From: Bisporella sp. PMI_857
Lineage: Eukaryota > Ascomycota > Leotiomycetes > Helotiales > Helotiaceae
Reading direction: 5' to 3'
Assembly (NCBI GenBank): GCA_021307315.1
Contig: JAJSPD010000017.1
Location: 248,001 to 312,000, forward strand
Length of the DNA: 64,000 nucleotides
This document shows positions 43,395 to 55,075 of this stretch, piece by piece (position 1 is the first letter of the stretch; every line of letters starts with the position of its first letter). The position numbers and the translations under genes are program-made. The notes under the pieces were generated by a model that saw nothing but the letters and a program-made list of their open reading frames with translations, did no database searches and had not been told where the DNA came from.

Positions 43395-45394
43395 ATGCCT
43401 TCCTTCTTCAACTTCCAGACCGGCGATTCCTCACGAGCGACCAATGATTCCTCTCCCTTGCTGGGTCGCTTCCGCGCCGTCCCCGATGCGCAACGACAGG
43501 GACACAGAAACAGCTTGCTGGGTAGGCGGAGCAGCTTTGGCAGAGGCCTGGGACTCGCATATGGGACAGTGTTTGGGAGGATCGGCGATGGGGATGATGA
43601 TAGCGAGGATGGAGAGGAAAATGCGCTAAGGTCGTGGAGGGCTTGGATGAAGGATCTCTGGTTAGATCCTAAGCAAGTTGCTGTGGCGCGGGCGGTGGAT
43701 AGATGGTGGTCAAGATTGGCGGTATTTGCTGTGCTACCGGCCGCATTTGTAAGTCAAGATGGAAAGTGAAAATTTGGCAAAGGTGGAATGCTGACGGACA
43801 TTTGTGCAGGCGGTTGCATGGTGCGCACTACCATTCCCACAATATCAACTACAGGATGAGGGCGATAATGGGGATCAATCTGGACATAGAACACCTGGTC
43901 ACGGAGCAGCTCGGGTAGAGATCAACTTCTGGTTCTTCCTCTTCGTATATTATGGCTTCTACAACGTCACTGCATTGATGTGGGTTACAAAAGTGTTCAA
44001 CATTTACAGACTCAACTGGTATATCAAACGTCTTTCCTGGTAGGAGAATATCGAGCTGATTAATATAGGTGGCCGAAGATGCTTGGATTCCCGTTTACCA
44101 TCTCTATGATTGCGCTCATCTCGATAACAGTCCCTGTTTCCGTTTACTTCATACCGGAGGCTCGATTCTTTATACAATTCAATACGACCTGGATCTGTTG
44201 GACTTTTTTCACCATGGCTATGCCGCTTATTATAGCCTTTGCTATTCTCATGAGCCAGGAACGGCACCTTGGACTGCGCCAGTCTCTTTCTGAAACTCAA
44301 CGTATCTTCACCTCGTCGTGGTGGACCGGAGACCAAGACAATGTTACAATAGCAGCTCGAGATCGCGCTCGGAGGCCACTTATCCACCAAGACTCTTTTG
44401 ATCCTAATGCTCCACTAGAAGTTGCGCTAGCTGCTGATATCCGAGGTCCCGCCGTAAGAGCTATAAGAAAACGATGGATTCCTGCGAGCTTCATGCGCTT
44501 CATATGGTTCTGCACAGCACTTTTCATAGCAATGTTAGCCTATGTGTTAGGAGAAGCTTATGCCGAGATTTATCTTCGAACTCTACCGCACAATACTTTC
44601 GAGACAATTGCCTATGTATACAGCTGGGTAATAACCGTACATCTGCTTGACGGCTTGGTGGGATGGATTCTCGGTGGCAACGAAGGCGAGCGCGTCGGTT
44701 CATATCCATTAGGCTGGATCTTCAAACTGTACATGCCCCTCTATCCCCCTCGCTTAAGCCCCTACTAACTAAGCCCCTCAGCTATTTCTCCCTGACATAC
44801 CAAACCTACGTCCGTGCCTTATATGCCCGTCTCCGTTCGTACGCACAGTTCATCTTCCTTCAAGTTATCTCATCTTCATTCTTGATCGTCTTCACACCCC
44901 TTACGATCTCGAAGCCCTTCCACCAGCTCCTCACCCTCCTCTCCATAAACGGGCAATCCCTATCCTCCTACCAAAAGTTCTGCGCCCGCAACATCTACAT
45001 CCGCTCGCTCGCCGAAAATGTCTCCATGCTCGCCTTCCTGGGCTCCATCCTCGTCCTCCACTACGGCGCGAACAAGGATGTGTATCCCTATTTTGCATTC
45101 GACAAGTTCCGCATGCCGGAGGGACCGGCAAGCGTTGACGAGCCGTGGGAGGGAAGAGGCGAGGACTATGACTTCGGAAGGACGTTTTACGCCTCCCTCG
45201 TGACGTGGGCGTGCGAGATCGTGGCAGGCTGGGTCGTGAGGAGAATCATGTGGTTCGGCTGGAAAGTCGACGTCACGGGGGAAGGGAAGCATGATATGGG
45301 GATGTGGCCTGAGCTGCTGCCAACTGGCGTGGTGGTCATGGTGCATGTGTTGCAGAACATGCTATTCTCGATCGTGCGTTTAAGGTTTCATTGA
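43395..45394 (+). CDS. Multi-pass integral membrane protein of unknown function
   Basis: Exons 43395-43748, 43810-44018, 44069-44728 and 44782-45394 give 611 residues; all junctions are in phase, with TACTAACTAAG as branch site in the last intron. The N-terminal 80 residues are basic and Ser/Gly-rich (GRFRAVPDAQRQGHRNSLLG) and probably cytosolic. Hydrophobic segments include RLAVFAVLPAAFAVAWCALP, FWFFLFVYYGFYNVTALMWV, FTISMIALISITVPVSVYFI, CWTFFTMAMPLIIAFAILM, FMRFIWFCTALFIAMLAYVL and FIFLQVISSSFLIVFTPLTI. There are further ones near NVSMLAFLGSILVLHY and the C-terminus, about eight to nine in total. A charged loop lies between segments four and five (RQSLSETQRIFTSSW). It resembles conserved fungal membrane proteins without assigned role; I cannot name the family. 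Confidence 0.85.
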
Positions 45395-45928
45395 GTAGTA
45401 GGAAGAATTTGTTGGCGGAGTTGCGTCGTCGAGAGTAAGAGAGATAAAGGCATTGTTTAAGCATGCATTTCAGCAAGCGGCAGGAGTTTGGAGACTGGAT
45501 TGGGCATTTTAGTTCTATACCCCTCTTTTTTTATTTCATGGATGAGGGGCATATTGAGGAAAAGCTTGATGATTAAAGACGTAGTATTAATGATTCGAAG
45601 TTTGTATTGTTGGCTTGAAGACCGAGAGTATAAATTTGCTATAGAACCCACTCTCATCCATATGGAGCACTTCCGGAGAACGATATTAAAAATCCATGCT
45701 TTAATTTCAATACAACCTAAGTTATGCTAAATGCTTAAAGCCTATCCATAATCCATGATTCATCAACCATGATTTCTCGACTCAAACCATGAGCCACGGA
45801 GCCAACCACAGGAGTTCTAGTTCCTAAATATTTGGAACCAAAGGCCTGATGCCAACCCATTGCAACGCAATTTTCAGGCACTCCTCAATGTCAACGCAAC
45901 TCTTTAAAGTCTTAACCAAACTGCATCA
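45395..45928. other. Convergent 3' intergenic region
   Basis: 534 bp between the membrane-protein gene and the glutaminase gene; AT-rich, no supported gene. Confidence 0.45.
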
Positions 45929-48210
45929 TCACGACTTCTTCATCTTCGAAGCAGCGGCCGTTTGCGGCAGCGCCAGTAGCGCAAAATGTCCGCCAGCGAC
46001 AGGTCGGGCACGGAACTGGCCCATTCCAATGGGCCATCCACCACTTGGCGCATCATAGAGATCCGTGAAGGGAAGAGCCGTTGGGGTATCCCGCACGAAC
46101 CGTGCCAACCGCTGGATGAACAGAGTCTTAGTGTCATCATTTGCAATGGCTGCAGTGAACATCTCCCAGTCGCTCTTCGTCCAGTTATGTCGCGTGTCTA
46201 GGGGCACGCCGAAGTCATATGCAATCGTTTTATAGAAGGCCGACTGCATATCGTACACGGACTGCGGCACAAGATTCAGATCTAAGAGTCTGTCCCCATA
46301 GAGGTTGTAGAGTAGACCGTGAGTGTCGTTCTTGCCGTACGACAAGGTGGTGTGGGGTGGCGAATCATCGTGAGCAACGCCCAGAACCTGCCATTTATCG
46401 ATATAGTCGTGAGCGATGGCAGTGTAGTTGTCCGCATCGACTGTATTACCTATTGCCCTTGCAATGTGAGCGAAAGCCTCGATGCCGATCATGCCTTTTA
46501 ATGCAAGATTGGTTTGGTTGACGAGCGGACCCGCAAAGTCATCGGTGGATAGAGCTTCAGCAGGAATGAGCGACTCATCGACTAAGAAGCTTGTCCACTG
46601 TTTCAAGATAGGGTAATGCTGCTTCAGATAATCAAGATCTTGGGTATGCTGATAATACCCCAGAGTCATGATCAACATATTTCCACACTCTTCCAGAGGC
46701 ATCGGCTCGTCCTTTCCATCGTCGTGCCCAGTCGCATTGGGGTAATGTGCACCCAAATCGTGAACGGCCCATTTATTTGGATATCGACCTGTTTCCTGGT
46801 ACTCGAAATGTGGGTCAAGCAGGAGTTTCAGCATATGCGGTGCAGTATACAATAGAATCGGGTGGAATGGGAAAACCACGTCAACAGTCTGAGTATTGCC
46901 GTTGGACGAAATCTCCTTTAGGAAGAGATAGGGCTTTTCGATGGTTCCAACGAGTTGCAAGGCTCCAAAAGCTTGCCGTGCCGAAATACTGGTGATTGTT
47001 GCGTAATCCTGACCACCAGCAGCAACCGAGTCAGCCTGAACGTTGTGATCAAATTCAGAAGCAAGTCTGCTGGCTTCGATATAGTCATTAAAGTGAAATT
47101 CGAGCTACGAAAGTCAATATCAACAGACAAATACATAACGTTCCAGGACTTACAGCTTCCAAGTCTGTTGAGAAATAGCTCCTCCATAAAGATGGTAGTT
47201 TTACGAGGCCATTTGCCCCGGAGAACTGAATCGCTAAATCTTGGCACAAACCCAGCGTGAATAGAGTGCTCTGTGGATTAGCTGTAACAGTACCAAGATC
47301 TCTGGAAAAAGCGAAGACTGGCCAATTTTGGTTTACAGGTCGGAAGTTCGTATCCTTGGCATTGGTGAGGTAGCCATCAATGATGAAGGTGCTTCGGACA
47401 TCCTTGTCAACTCCAGACTGCCTCGAAAGCCCGCTTACATCCTCGGTGGACCAATACCAGTATCCCCAATCAGCTCCATCTCTATGTTCGGAGAACTGGA
47501 GTTGTTGTTGTCGCCATACTTTGTGATATGCAATTTCGACATTAGGGATAACTCCGTAGTCCCACTCAGCATTAGCGGCGGGGTCTCCAGTTACCCATTC
47601 TATACATGTTAGATGCAATCATAAATATTATACGTTTGTAGAACTTACCAGCGGAAATATCAGTGTAAATTTGAACTTCATGAGATGCTCCGTCCAAAGA
47701 TTGTACTCCTACATCAAGATACGAAAACAGCAAAGAATGACGCTTCATATCCGCTGGATTTAAAGTAGAAAGAAAGGTAACGTTCAGCTCAACTTTTCCA
47801 TCAACATTTAAGGTGAATATGCTCTTCGTAGAAGTATATTCAAAAGCCGTCTGAGTGGCTAATGGAGCCCCACCTGGGTCTCCCATCCAGATGTATGCCT
47901 TTCCATCCACACGAATCATTCCAGTCCAAGCGGTAACTTGATCACTGTGAGCCATAATCAGAGGTCGCGCTTCAAATTCAGTTTTAGACAAATGTGCTTA
48001 CGCATGGAATTGTGGCCATCTGCCCGGCAAGTATCCGCCATTGCCTCCATCGCTGCCAGACTGGAGCCAAGTGCTGAAGTAGGGGGACTTAACAGCAAGA
48101 GGTATGGCTGGTGGGCTGGCCGGCGTGAAAGTGGACTGTGCCGTGGCAGTAGTTAATAATGCTGCAGATAACCAGGCAAAGAGAGTGTTGTCGAAGCCGA
48201 AGAACTTCAT
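45929..48210 (-). CDS. gtaA: Secreted GtaA-type glutaminase (DUF5127/DUF4965/DUF1793 architecture)
   Basis: Exons 48210-48002, 47944-47649, 47599-47154 and 47104-45929 give 708 residues, close to the usual length of about 690. The signal peptide region is LFAWLSAALLTTATAQS. The first intron is best ended at CTCACAG, giving QFHADQVTAWTGMIRVDG. The second exon pair joins YTDISA to EWVTGDPAANAEWDYG, and the last joins STDLEA to LEFHFNDYIEASRLASEFDH. C-terminal hallmarks are WAVHDLGAHYPNATGHDDG, MPLEECGNMLIMTLGYY, LNLVPQSVYDMQSAFYKTI and SDWEMFTAAIAND. The family releases glutamate from extracellular glutamine and was described in Aspergillus. The start at 48210 is favoured over an upstream in-frame non-ATG codon. 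Confidence 0.92.
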
Positions 48211-49662
48211 GACTGAGAGGTTAAGACAGGTTACTAAAAGATCAAACATGATGCGTTGTCAGGAAGGCGTAGACTGTTTGAGTATGTTTATGATTAAGAG
48301 AGGAAAGGGTAGTGCTGCTTCTATAAGGAAGTTACGAATGAATGTTGGACCCTTCCGTGCTCATGACTTAAAAGAGAGAAGGAAGGATTCACTGCCGTGT
48401 GTCCTGAATAGCGTGCATCATGGTTTACAGGGGAGAGAGCACACATACCAAATACAGGGGGGGCGCACATATATCACTCGCTCGAAAAGGAGTGCGGGGC
48501 GTTGGCGGCAATCCATCAGGCGATGGATCACAAGTCCAATGAAAGCAAAAGAACAATAGGACAACAGGATCGGAGAGCCATCCATGTATTCACCTAGCAG
48601 GGCGAGTTGCACCAGAGAGCTTACAGGACCTCGAATAAACCTGCATATGATCCGAAGTACGGTCTGCAGTATCCTGGAAATTCAACACCCATGTACTGAA
48701 AAAGAGAAGAGAGCAGTGTGAAGGGGTGAGGCCAAGGCAGTGATGGAATTTTGCAAGGCTTCAGCCTTGGCGATTCTAGTACGTTGGTGCTCCGTTATGG
48801 TCAGGTACTGAGTGCATGCTGGCCACTGACTGCACGTTGGCCACTGACCATGATCAGTGGTAAGCCAGATTCATTCCAGTGCTAGGTGTGAGATTGGTGG
48901 GCTGGAGGCTAAGCTTTGATCGTCGGGAATGGCGCCGGGGTACAGCAGTGAATTCCCCGCAAACGCCTCGGTCACTTTTATTCCGGCACATGGCTCCGGC
49001 GGTCAAGCTCGATGCTATTTGAATTGCAAGCGCCTGTCAGTTAGTGTCATGATGCAGATGCAGGCTCATTCATGTGTGTGACTAGGTCGCATGGCGTAAT
49101 AACTCTAGAAAATCGACCAGTCTTCTGGTGATATGCGTTTTTGAAGCAGCCTCGGATTCAGATCGAACAGTGCCGGGAGGGATCACATGAGCCGGATTCT
49201 TGTCATAATGTGAGCTATCTGGGGTATTGTCAGCTGCAGAAAAGAGTCAGGATGTCGTCAAACGGCCCTTCTCCACCGGGCTTGAGAAGCCAAGAACATG
49301 AGTATTGACTTACAATCTCGGGATTCCTGGTTTTCCATGCATTTTTGAAGTTCTCCAACAACGATCTGTTGCGTATGGGGAAGGTGGGCGTGCCTAGTTG
49401 TGTATCGCAACGTTACCTAATTTTTTGCGGGGATTAATTGATGGACTGAAAAAAGCCGCAACCTTTTTGAAAGTCACATCAATAAGCATTCTTTTCAGGA
49501 CTTCCCTTAGTCAACTTTTTGTGCTGTCTCGTGATATTAGATGCACACTATATGGCTTTCTCATATATTTCAACTTTGAGTCTGGCATCAAATGGCCATT
49601 GTTTTATATCTTTGTTGTTCCTATTGACATGTTAGTTTGAATCATTTCGCGTAATTAGATGC
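48211..49662. other. Upstream region of the glutaminase gene
   Basis: 1.45 kb. GGCCACTGAC is repeated at 48821-48830 and 48839-48848, overlapping the imperfect palindrome CCACTGA-CCATGA-TCAGTGG (48841-48860), about 0.6 kb from the start codon. Other frames (for example 49398-49640) carry no recognisable protein. Confidence 0.45.
48821..48860. repeat. Direct repeat plus hairpin upstream of gtaA
   Basis: Two GGCCACTGAC copies 18 bp apart; the second runs into an inverted repeat with 7 bp arms (CCACTGA/TCAGTGG). Possibly a regulator site; no factor can be named. Confidence 0.45.
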
Positions 49663-51113
49663 CTACAGTTTTAAGTCTACTCCAGCCGCTGTCCATTTAG
49701 AACTGAAGTCGCGCAGCCACCGCCAGCACCAAGTTTGGCCCAGTCCTGCAACACCAATCCAATACGCTGTCTTAGCCATTAACTTTGACCGTGGGACTCT
49801 CAATTGAGCATAATGCGAAAATTCATTGTGGAGGTTCGGTTTATCATTTGTGGGCGGCTTGTTGAGGAGGCAATTTGCCAGTAGAGTTGCATCTTCTATT
49901 GCAAAGGCTGTTCCTACCTAATGTTAGCCTCAAGCATCAGCAATGAGTATATGTGCAGTTTACCTTGCCCGCTACTAGGTAGCATCAATCGAGCAGCGTC
50001 TCCAATAACCACAACATTCCCATTATGTATCTTGTTTGCTTCCTAGACGTGCTGCCTCAATGGGGTTCTAATAATCCTTTCTGAGTTTAGGAGAAGATGC
50101 CCAAACGTACCACTCACGGGATGATATATCCCAGCATGCTCACGAAGTATTTTAGTACTAGATGCTATGTCATACGCTCCCGGAATAATCTTTGCTTCCT
50201 ATCCAGTCTTTGGTCCGGTATTATCAATGGTTGCACTTTTTATCGGTGGAAGATCTCCAGGTAGGATGAGATCCCACCGAACTCCACCATTCGGTAGTGG
50301 AGACGACGAAAGATTACCCCGATCAAGCCAGATGCCATGCGTATCTGCAGGAGCATCTGCATCCGCGCGTTTATTCAAATCTAACTTTCTAGTAACCCCA
50401 TAGAATCCGGTAGCACCCATGAACTCCGGTATCCATCTATTTGTAGCAGCCGGATTATCGCCGAACCTCGCCTTGATGACATGTTTTCTGACCGTAGACC
50501 ACCCGCCATCAGCTCCGACTAGCAAGTCAACTCTACGGGATTGACCACTTTGAAACGTAATATCAATCTTGTTGTTATCAAGTTCTTTAATATGTGTGAG
50601 ACGCATTCCCCAATTGATCTCACCTCCAAGCTCTCTCAGCCTAGCAAGTAGGAGACTTTGTAGATGCCGGCGTTCCATAGTCCTCATTCCAGTCCGAATG
50701 TCCTTGTTCCAATACGCGTTCTTTGCACCCGAGTATAACAGATGGAAGTTTTCTGCATTAGCATCTTTGATATCGCCACTGCCTGGGTCTCCATAGCCTG
50801 ATCTCCAGATTCGCAACTTGGGCGGCTCGCAGCTGTTTTCTTCCACTGCATATCGCAGACCAAGCTCATACAAGGGGAACAAGCCATTCGGAGAGATGGC
50901 GACGGCTGCACCTGCTGTTTGCAGAGTCTCAGATGTTGGGTTTTCCGACTGGTCTGGACATGGAGCTGCATCATACACAATTGGCTTGTAGAGCTTGGAA
51001 AGGATAGGATGTGAGAGGATCTGAAGAGCAAAGACAGGGCCAGCGACTGCCGCCCCTATGATGCCTATTGTGAGACGGTTTTGGGCTTGGAGTTTTATGA
51101 CTAGATTATCCAT
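49663..51113 (-). pseudogene. FAD-dependent monooxygenase gene with two in-frame TAG codons at tryptophan positions
   Basis: Exons 51113-49964 and 49913-49663 give 467 codons in phase. The dinucleotide fold starts IGIIGAAVAGPVFALQI; the DG motif is DLLVGADGGWSTVRKH; the GD motif is VVVIGDAARLMLPSSGQG, spliced to TAFAIEDATLLANCLL. TAG at 50199-50201 lies in PKTG-x-EAKIIPGAYD, and TAG at 50043-50045 in TPLRQHV-x-EANKIHNG. In this PHBH-like family the latter position is commonly tryptophan (recalled pattern LRQRVW). The remaining sequence is intact, with no frameshift and about ten unaffected TGG codons. As read, the protein stops before the GD motif and would not bind FAD properly. The alternatives are recent inactivation or mRNA editing of UAG to UGG. 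Confidence 0.82.
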
Positions 51114-51977
51114 TGTGCAAAGATTATATCATGAAAGAGGGTAATGAAAAGAAGGAAAAGAAAGAGGAGACGGTCAAACAACTAGGACCGATATATATAA
51201 AATCAGAGTAATAATGATTCGCCCGGCTTCAAACGCAAAGATAACCATCCCGGGGATAGCGTGTCAACCCCAAGGCTTGCTCAGGCTGCTGCTCTGTTGG
51301 CCTGGTATTGGTGCCAAGATATGCCTGTAATCAAAATTCGTCTGCAAGTTGCAATTGTTTGCGGCATGCAACAAAAAAGTGCTGCCTAAATCGCGGGCTG
51401 TGATTGGCTGTGTGATGTCGACGTCATGTCTTCCCAAAGAACAACATCCACACCATCTTCTCCATTAATGCAACGACAGAGATGCATCTAATTCTCATGA
51501 ATAAAGCAAAGAAGTGGTAAACTCTCAGGGACCGTATGCATTACTTACTGCAATCTTTATCCCTAAACAGCAAGTCAAGAAAATTGAGCCTAATAATTCG
51601 GCATCTAGACTCTCAAGCCTCTTCTTTCACATTATTGAATAAAATATGTCACACTCACTCCTCAACCTCAGGTGCGTATCCCGCTTTGTACTAACAGGTT
51701 TCTTGGATCTAGCGCTACGTATTGTCTTCTGGCTATCGACAGCTATGAACAAGCACAAGTTAGGTCATCTCGTTGTCAAGGCTAGCTTCATTTGCACTTG
51801 CAAGATTAACGCTTTTCGCTCCAAGGAGCAAATAACGATACTGATAGCCTATGGTATTTCGAAAACGAATTGAATTGTGCAGAGAGCGGTCTCTCTACCA
51901 CTTGCATGCCGTAGCTATAATATATCCGCAATTATTTTGATGTCCTTTAACAATCCTGCCTCATCCGTTCATACTGT
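51114..51977. other. Intergenic region upstream of the FAD monooxygenase gene
   Basis: 864 bp. GATATATATAAAAT (about 51189-51202) is a good TATA-like element some 80 bp upstream of the monooxygenase ATG, on its strand side. No other gene is visible. Confidence 0.45.
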
Positions 51978-53113
51978 TCACTGTTTAGATTTGCTGAATA
52001 GCCGTTGTCCAAGAGTTCGGCTGACGTGCGACCATTCCTCAATGCATCTGTCAATCGCGGTCAGACAATAAACTGCCTCGCCGACGGTACTCCCATCCCA
52101 CAGCGGAGCTGCTTTCTCAATATAGATCTCCATACATTTCAAAAGTTGCTATATTTTATCAGCAAAATTTATGCATTTTATCAGCAGATCATACCGTCAG
52201 GTTATGCTTGAAGGCGGTTACAATCTCGACCATTCTGTCGCGGACCAACTTTGCTCTATGCTGATGCTTTCGAAGAGACGCAAATGCTCTAAGCTCTACA
52301 AAGAACAGCTTCAATTCTTGGAGGGTCTTATAAAGTAAGCAGATGGTGAGGCTGATTGATGGGGAGAGTACTTACTGCTATTTGCGTTTCTAAGATTCGC
52401 TTCCGACCAATTTTGTCATTGACAATGCCGTGAAAAAGGTTCCAACCAGTTGTTGAGCCCGTTGCCATAACATACGCGAATCGTCCAACCAGCAAATCAA
52501 GTGTGTTCACCATTTCGACAAGCTTTGGCGCCGATTGGAAAAAGACCTTCATCGCAAATTTGTGCTTGTATATTTGAAGCTCCTTAGACGCTTGCTCAGT
52601 AGCCTTCCTAATCGCACCAAATTTCTTCAAACCCTCGCCCGCCTTCTCCATAAGCTGATTCGGTAACAAGGTAGCCACTCCATTCTGGTCTACGATGCCT
52701 CTTCCGTACTTAACAATCCACTGTTCACCTCTTCCAAATCCTACTGCCGAGGCACGATCGAAGCTGGGACCATCCCCAGAACCGCCTTTAGTCTTCTCCC
52801 CTTCAGCTGACGTTACTTGACTGCGTACGTGATCCATGAGATGAGGCTTATCGATAGCCACTTCGTGGTATTCGTCTGGGTGAAATCGGTCTTTGCAATG
52901 CTCCTCCCCTGTATAATCCCATTGTGCTCCAAACTCCTGCTTCAGCACATGAATTGTATCCCGCTGATACCGGGGGCGGCGGTGATCGAAGTTAATCCGG
53001 TGAATTTCCGCTGGGGTAAGAAAAACAGGAACCCAGCTTGTTTCTCCGATCCTCTCAGCAGGAGACCGAACGAATTGAATCTCGTCCTGGGGAGCAGCTG
53101 CCATGACGCTCAT
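51978..53113 (-). CDS. Helical protein of unknown function
   Basis: Exons 53113-52376, 52326-52195 and 52148-51978 give 346 residues. Both introns (49 and 46 nt) are in phase 0 and keep an amphipathic helical sequence going: KRILETQIA to TLQELKLFFVELRAFASLRK, then VTAFKHNLT to QLLKCMEIYIEKAAPLW. The N-terminal part contains SWVPVFLTPAEIHRINFDHR and WDYTGEEHCKDRFHPDEYHE, with several His/Cys that are not in a known zinc pattern. The C-terminal half (about 180-346) is almost entirely alpha-helical. There is no signal peptide. I do not recognise the family. The spliced frame ends at TGA 51978-51980. Confidence 0.7.
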
Positions 53114-55075
53114 AAATCTGTAGGGTCTGTCAATGTACTATTCTGAATGGAAGGCCGCGAAGGAGCAAGATCGTGACAGAAAGTGTTTGTGGTGCTAAAG
53201 AAACTGCGGATCGTGAGTCGGATGCGGAGTATTTGCTGTTTATCTGCGGACGCAAAAGTGAACTGGACGAGGCTAGTAGCCTGATCATTCCGCACATTTT
53301 GGTTGTACGGTGTTCGGATTTTTATAAGGTGAGGCGGAAGCACACCAGTAAAATGCACCTTTTTGCCCACCATATATTTTTGGTATAGCTGGAGACATTG
53401 AAAGCCTTTTGGGAATCCAATTCAGTATTGTACCAGCATACATAGTTTGATCCTTATTATAATTAAAATCACAATTTATGACATTTCGGCATCAACTAGA
53501 TATTTTATGAAATGGAGGATACTCCTTGAAGATATATTAACATGCTATGATGCGATGACATCTGAATAATAATGTCTTATATTTCGTTCAGAATTCAAAC
53601 ACAGCAACCAGTTGTTAGTTTAAGATGGCATTATGATTTGTGCTAATATCACTGTGTGGAGCAAGTTTAAATTTACCCCAGGTTCATAAAACAACCAGGA
53701 CAAGCATCAAGAGCTAATCAAGAGGCATATCACGGCCCTTTGGATGTGAATCAGTTATCAAAGCAAGCCTAGTTGGATTTCCTTCCCCCTTCTCCCTTGT
53801 GCATCATCACTTGAGCCTTTATTAAATCTCTTATCTGGCACTAAACAGGACCAATGAGTTTCCAATTTGCATTTCTGACCCAACTTACTAAGAAATATGT
53901 TTTGGTGTCTCTACATGCTCAGAAAGGACTTCATCACACTGTGCCAAGAGAATTACGGGGGGGAGTTGACTTTTAAGCGAAAGTGCGAAGTTTGAATATC
54001 ACCAGGCGATTCCAAGCCCATGCTTTTCTATGAAATAGATCACTATTTATTAGGCTCTCTGATCTTGATGAACCTTCGTCTTAAAAAAAGCGTACTTCTA
54101 AACAGAAACTGAGAGGATTTCCTTCAAGTAAACTCCAATGTTGGCCTTCTCGATCCATCATATAAAATTTTCTGCCTCCCCTTGAACATCGCTTTCAAGA
54201 AGGTCCGCAATATGCCCTAGCAAGCAGCAATCCCCACAGATAAGAAAACCAAACACGAGCACCAGCCCCCACTAGAAGCAGATGTGAAGGACCAGAAAGC
54301 TCCACATAAGCACAGAGAACAGTAAATAGGGTACGCGAGGCCTTGAAAGAGCTAGCCGAAGCGCAGTGCCAAGCATCTGAGGACGCCACACGTTTGCACA
54401 TGCAGGTAGCAATTCCCAAGGACACTACTGTAGCGCCTTCCGGATCCTGTTCCACGGACCGTGCCGCGGTCTTTAGTGAAAAATTATATGCAGGAGCATT
54501 CACCTGGGGGATATTAATAGAAAAGTTGTTGAGTCTCGTTGTGAATGCTCATGAGCATCCATAAGGGTCTGATATCGGTTGTTCAGACATGGACTTGATA
54601 ACTGTGATAATGAGGACGGTGCATTTTTCAGTAAGCTCATTATCTGCTCTGTGTACATGTTCATGCAAGATATCCCTCTTCATACAAGGGTTTCTCACCT
54701 CCCCATGGAAGGCCCACATGGTGGTGCAGCAGTAAGCTGATGACAAGGCCACGGCTAGACGCTATCCAGACGTTAGCTTGACGTATACGGCGATATACCA
54801 GGATTTCCCTTTCTCAGCGCCTGCATTCGATGTTCAAGTAGTGATTGGACAATTAAAAACGATGGTGCATAAATAATACTCTAGCCACATAGTCTGACCA
54901 ACAGGCCAGAACGTGAATTGGAAAAGTCCGTTACTGAGAACTTGTTCAACATTAGCTATATAAACCTCCTTTGCACCCTTAAGTCTAGAAACCACTTACC
55001 TGCTCGCGGAAAGCATAGAGACTCGAAGTGCCATATCTGAGAGACTCGATCAACACATCAAGCCCAAACAACACA
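53114..55075. other. Intergenic region between the helical orphan and the small secreted protein
   Basis: 1.96 kb. The central part is AT-rich and shows no gene. A frame reading REALKELAEAQCQASEDATR near 54330 has coding-like composition but no start, no splice partners and no family, so it is not called. Confidence 0.45.
54957..54964 (+). promoter_or_regulatory. TATA box of the small secreted protein gene
   Basis: TATATAAA, 112 bp upstream of the ATG at 55076, the best core-promoter match on this strand. Confidence 0.45.

Noticed and set aside
48418..48612. 64-codon minus-strand frame with a hydrophobic segment
   Set aside because: Isolated, no start context and no homology; lies in the upstream region of gtaA.
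54195..54564. Frames on both strands, one reading REALKELAEAQCQASEDATR
   Set aside because: Coding-like in part, but without ATG, splice partners or known family; not enough for a gene call.
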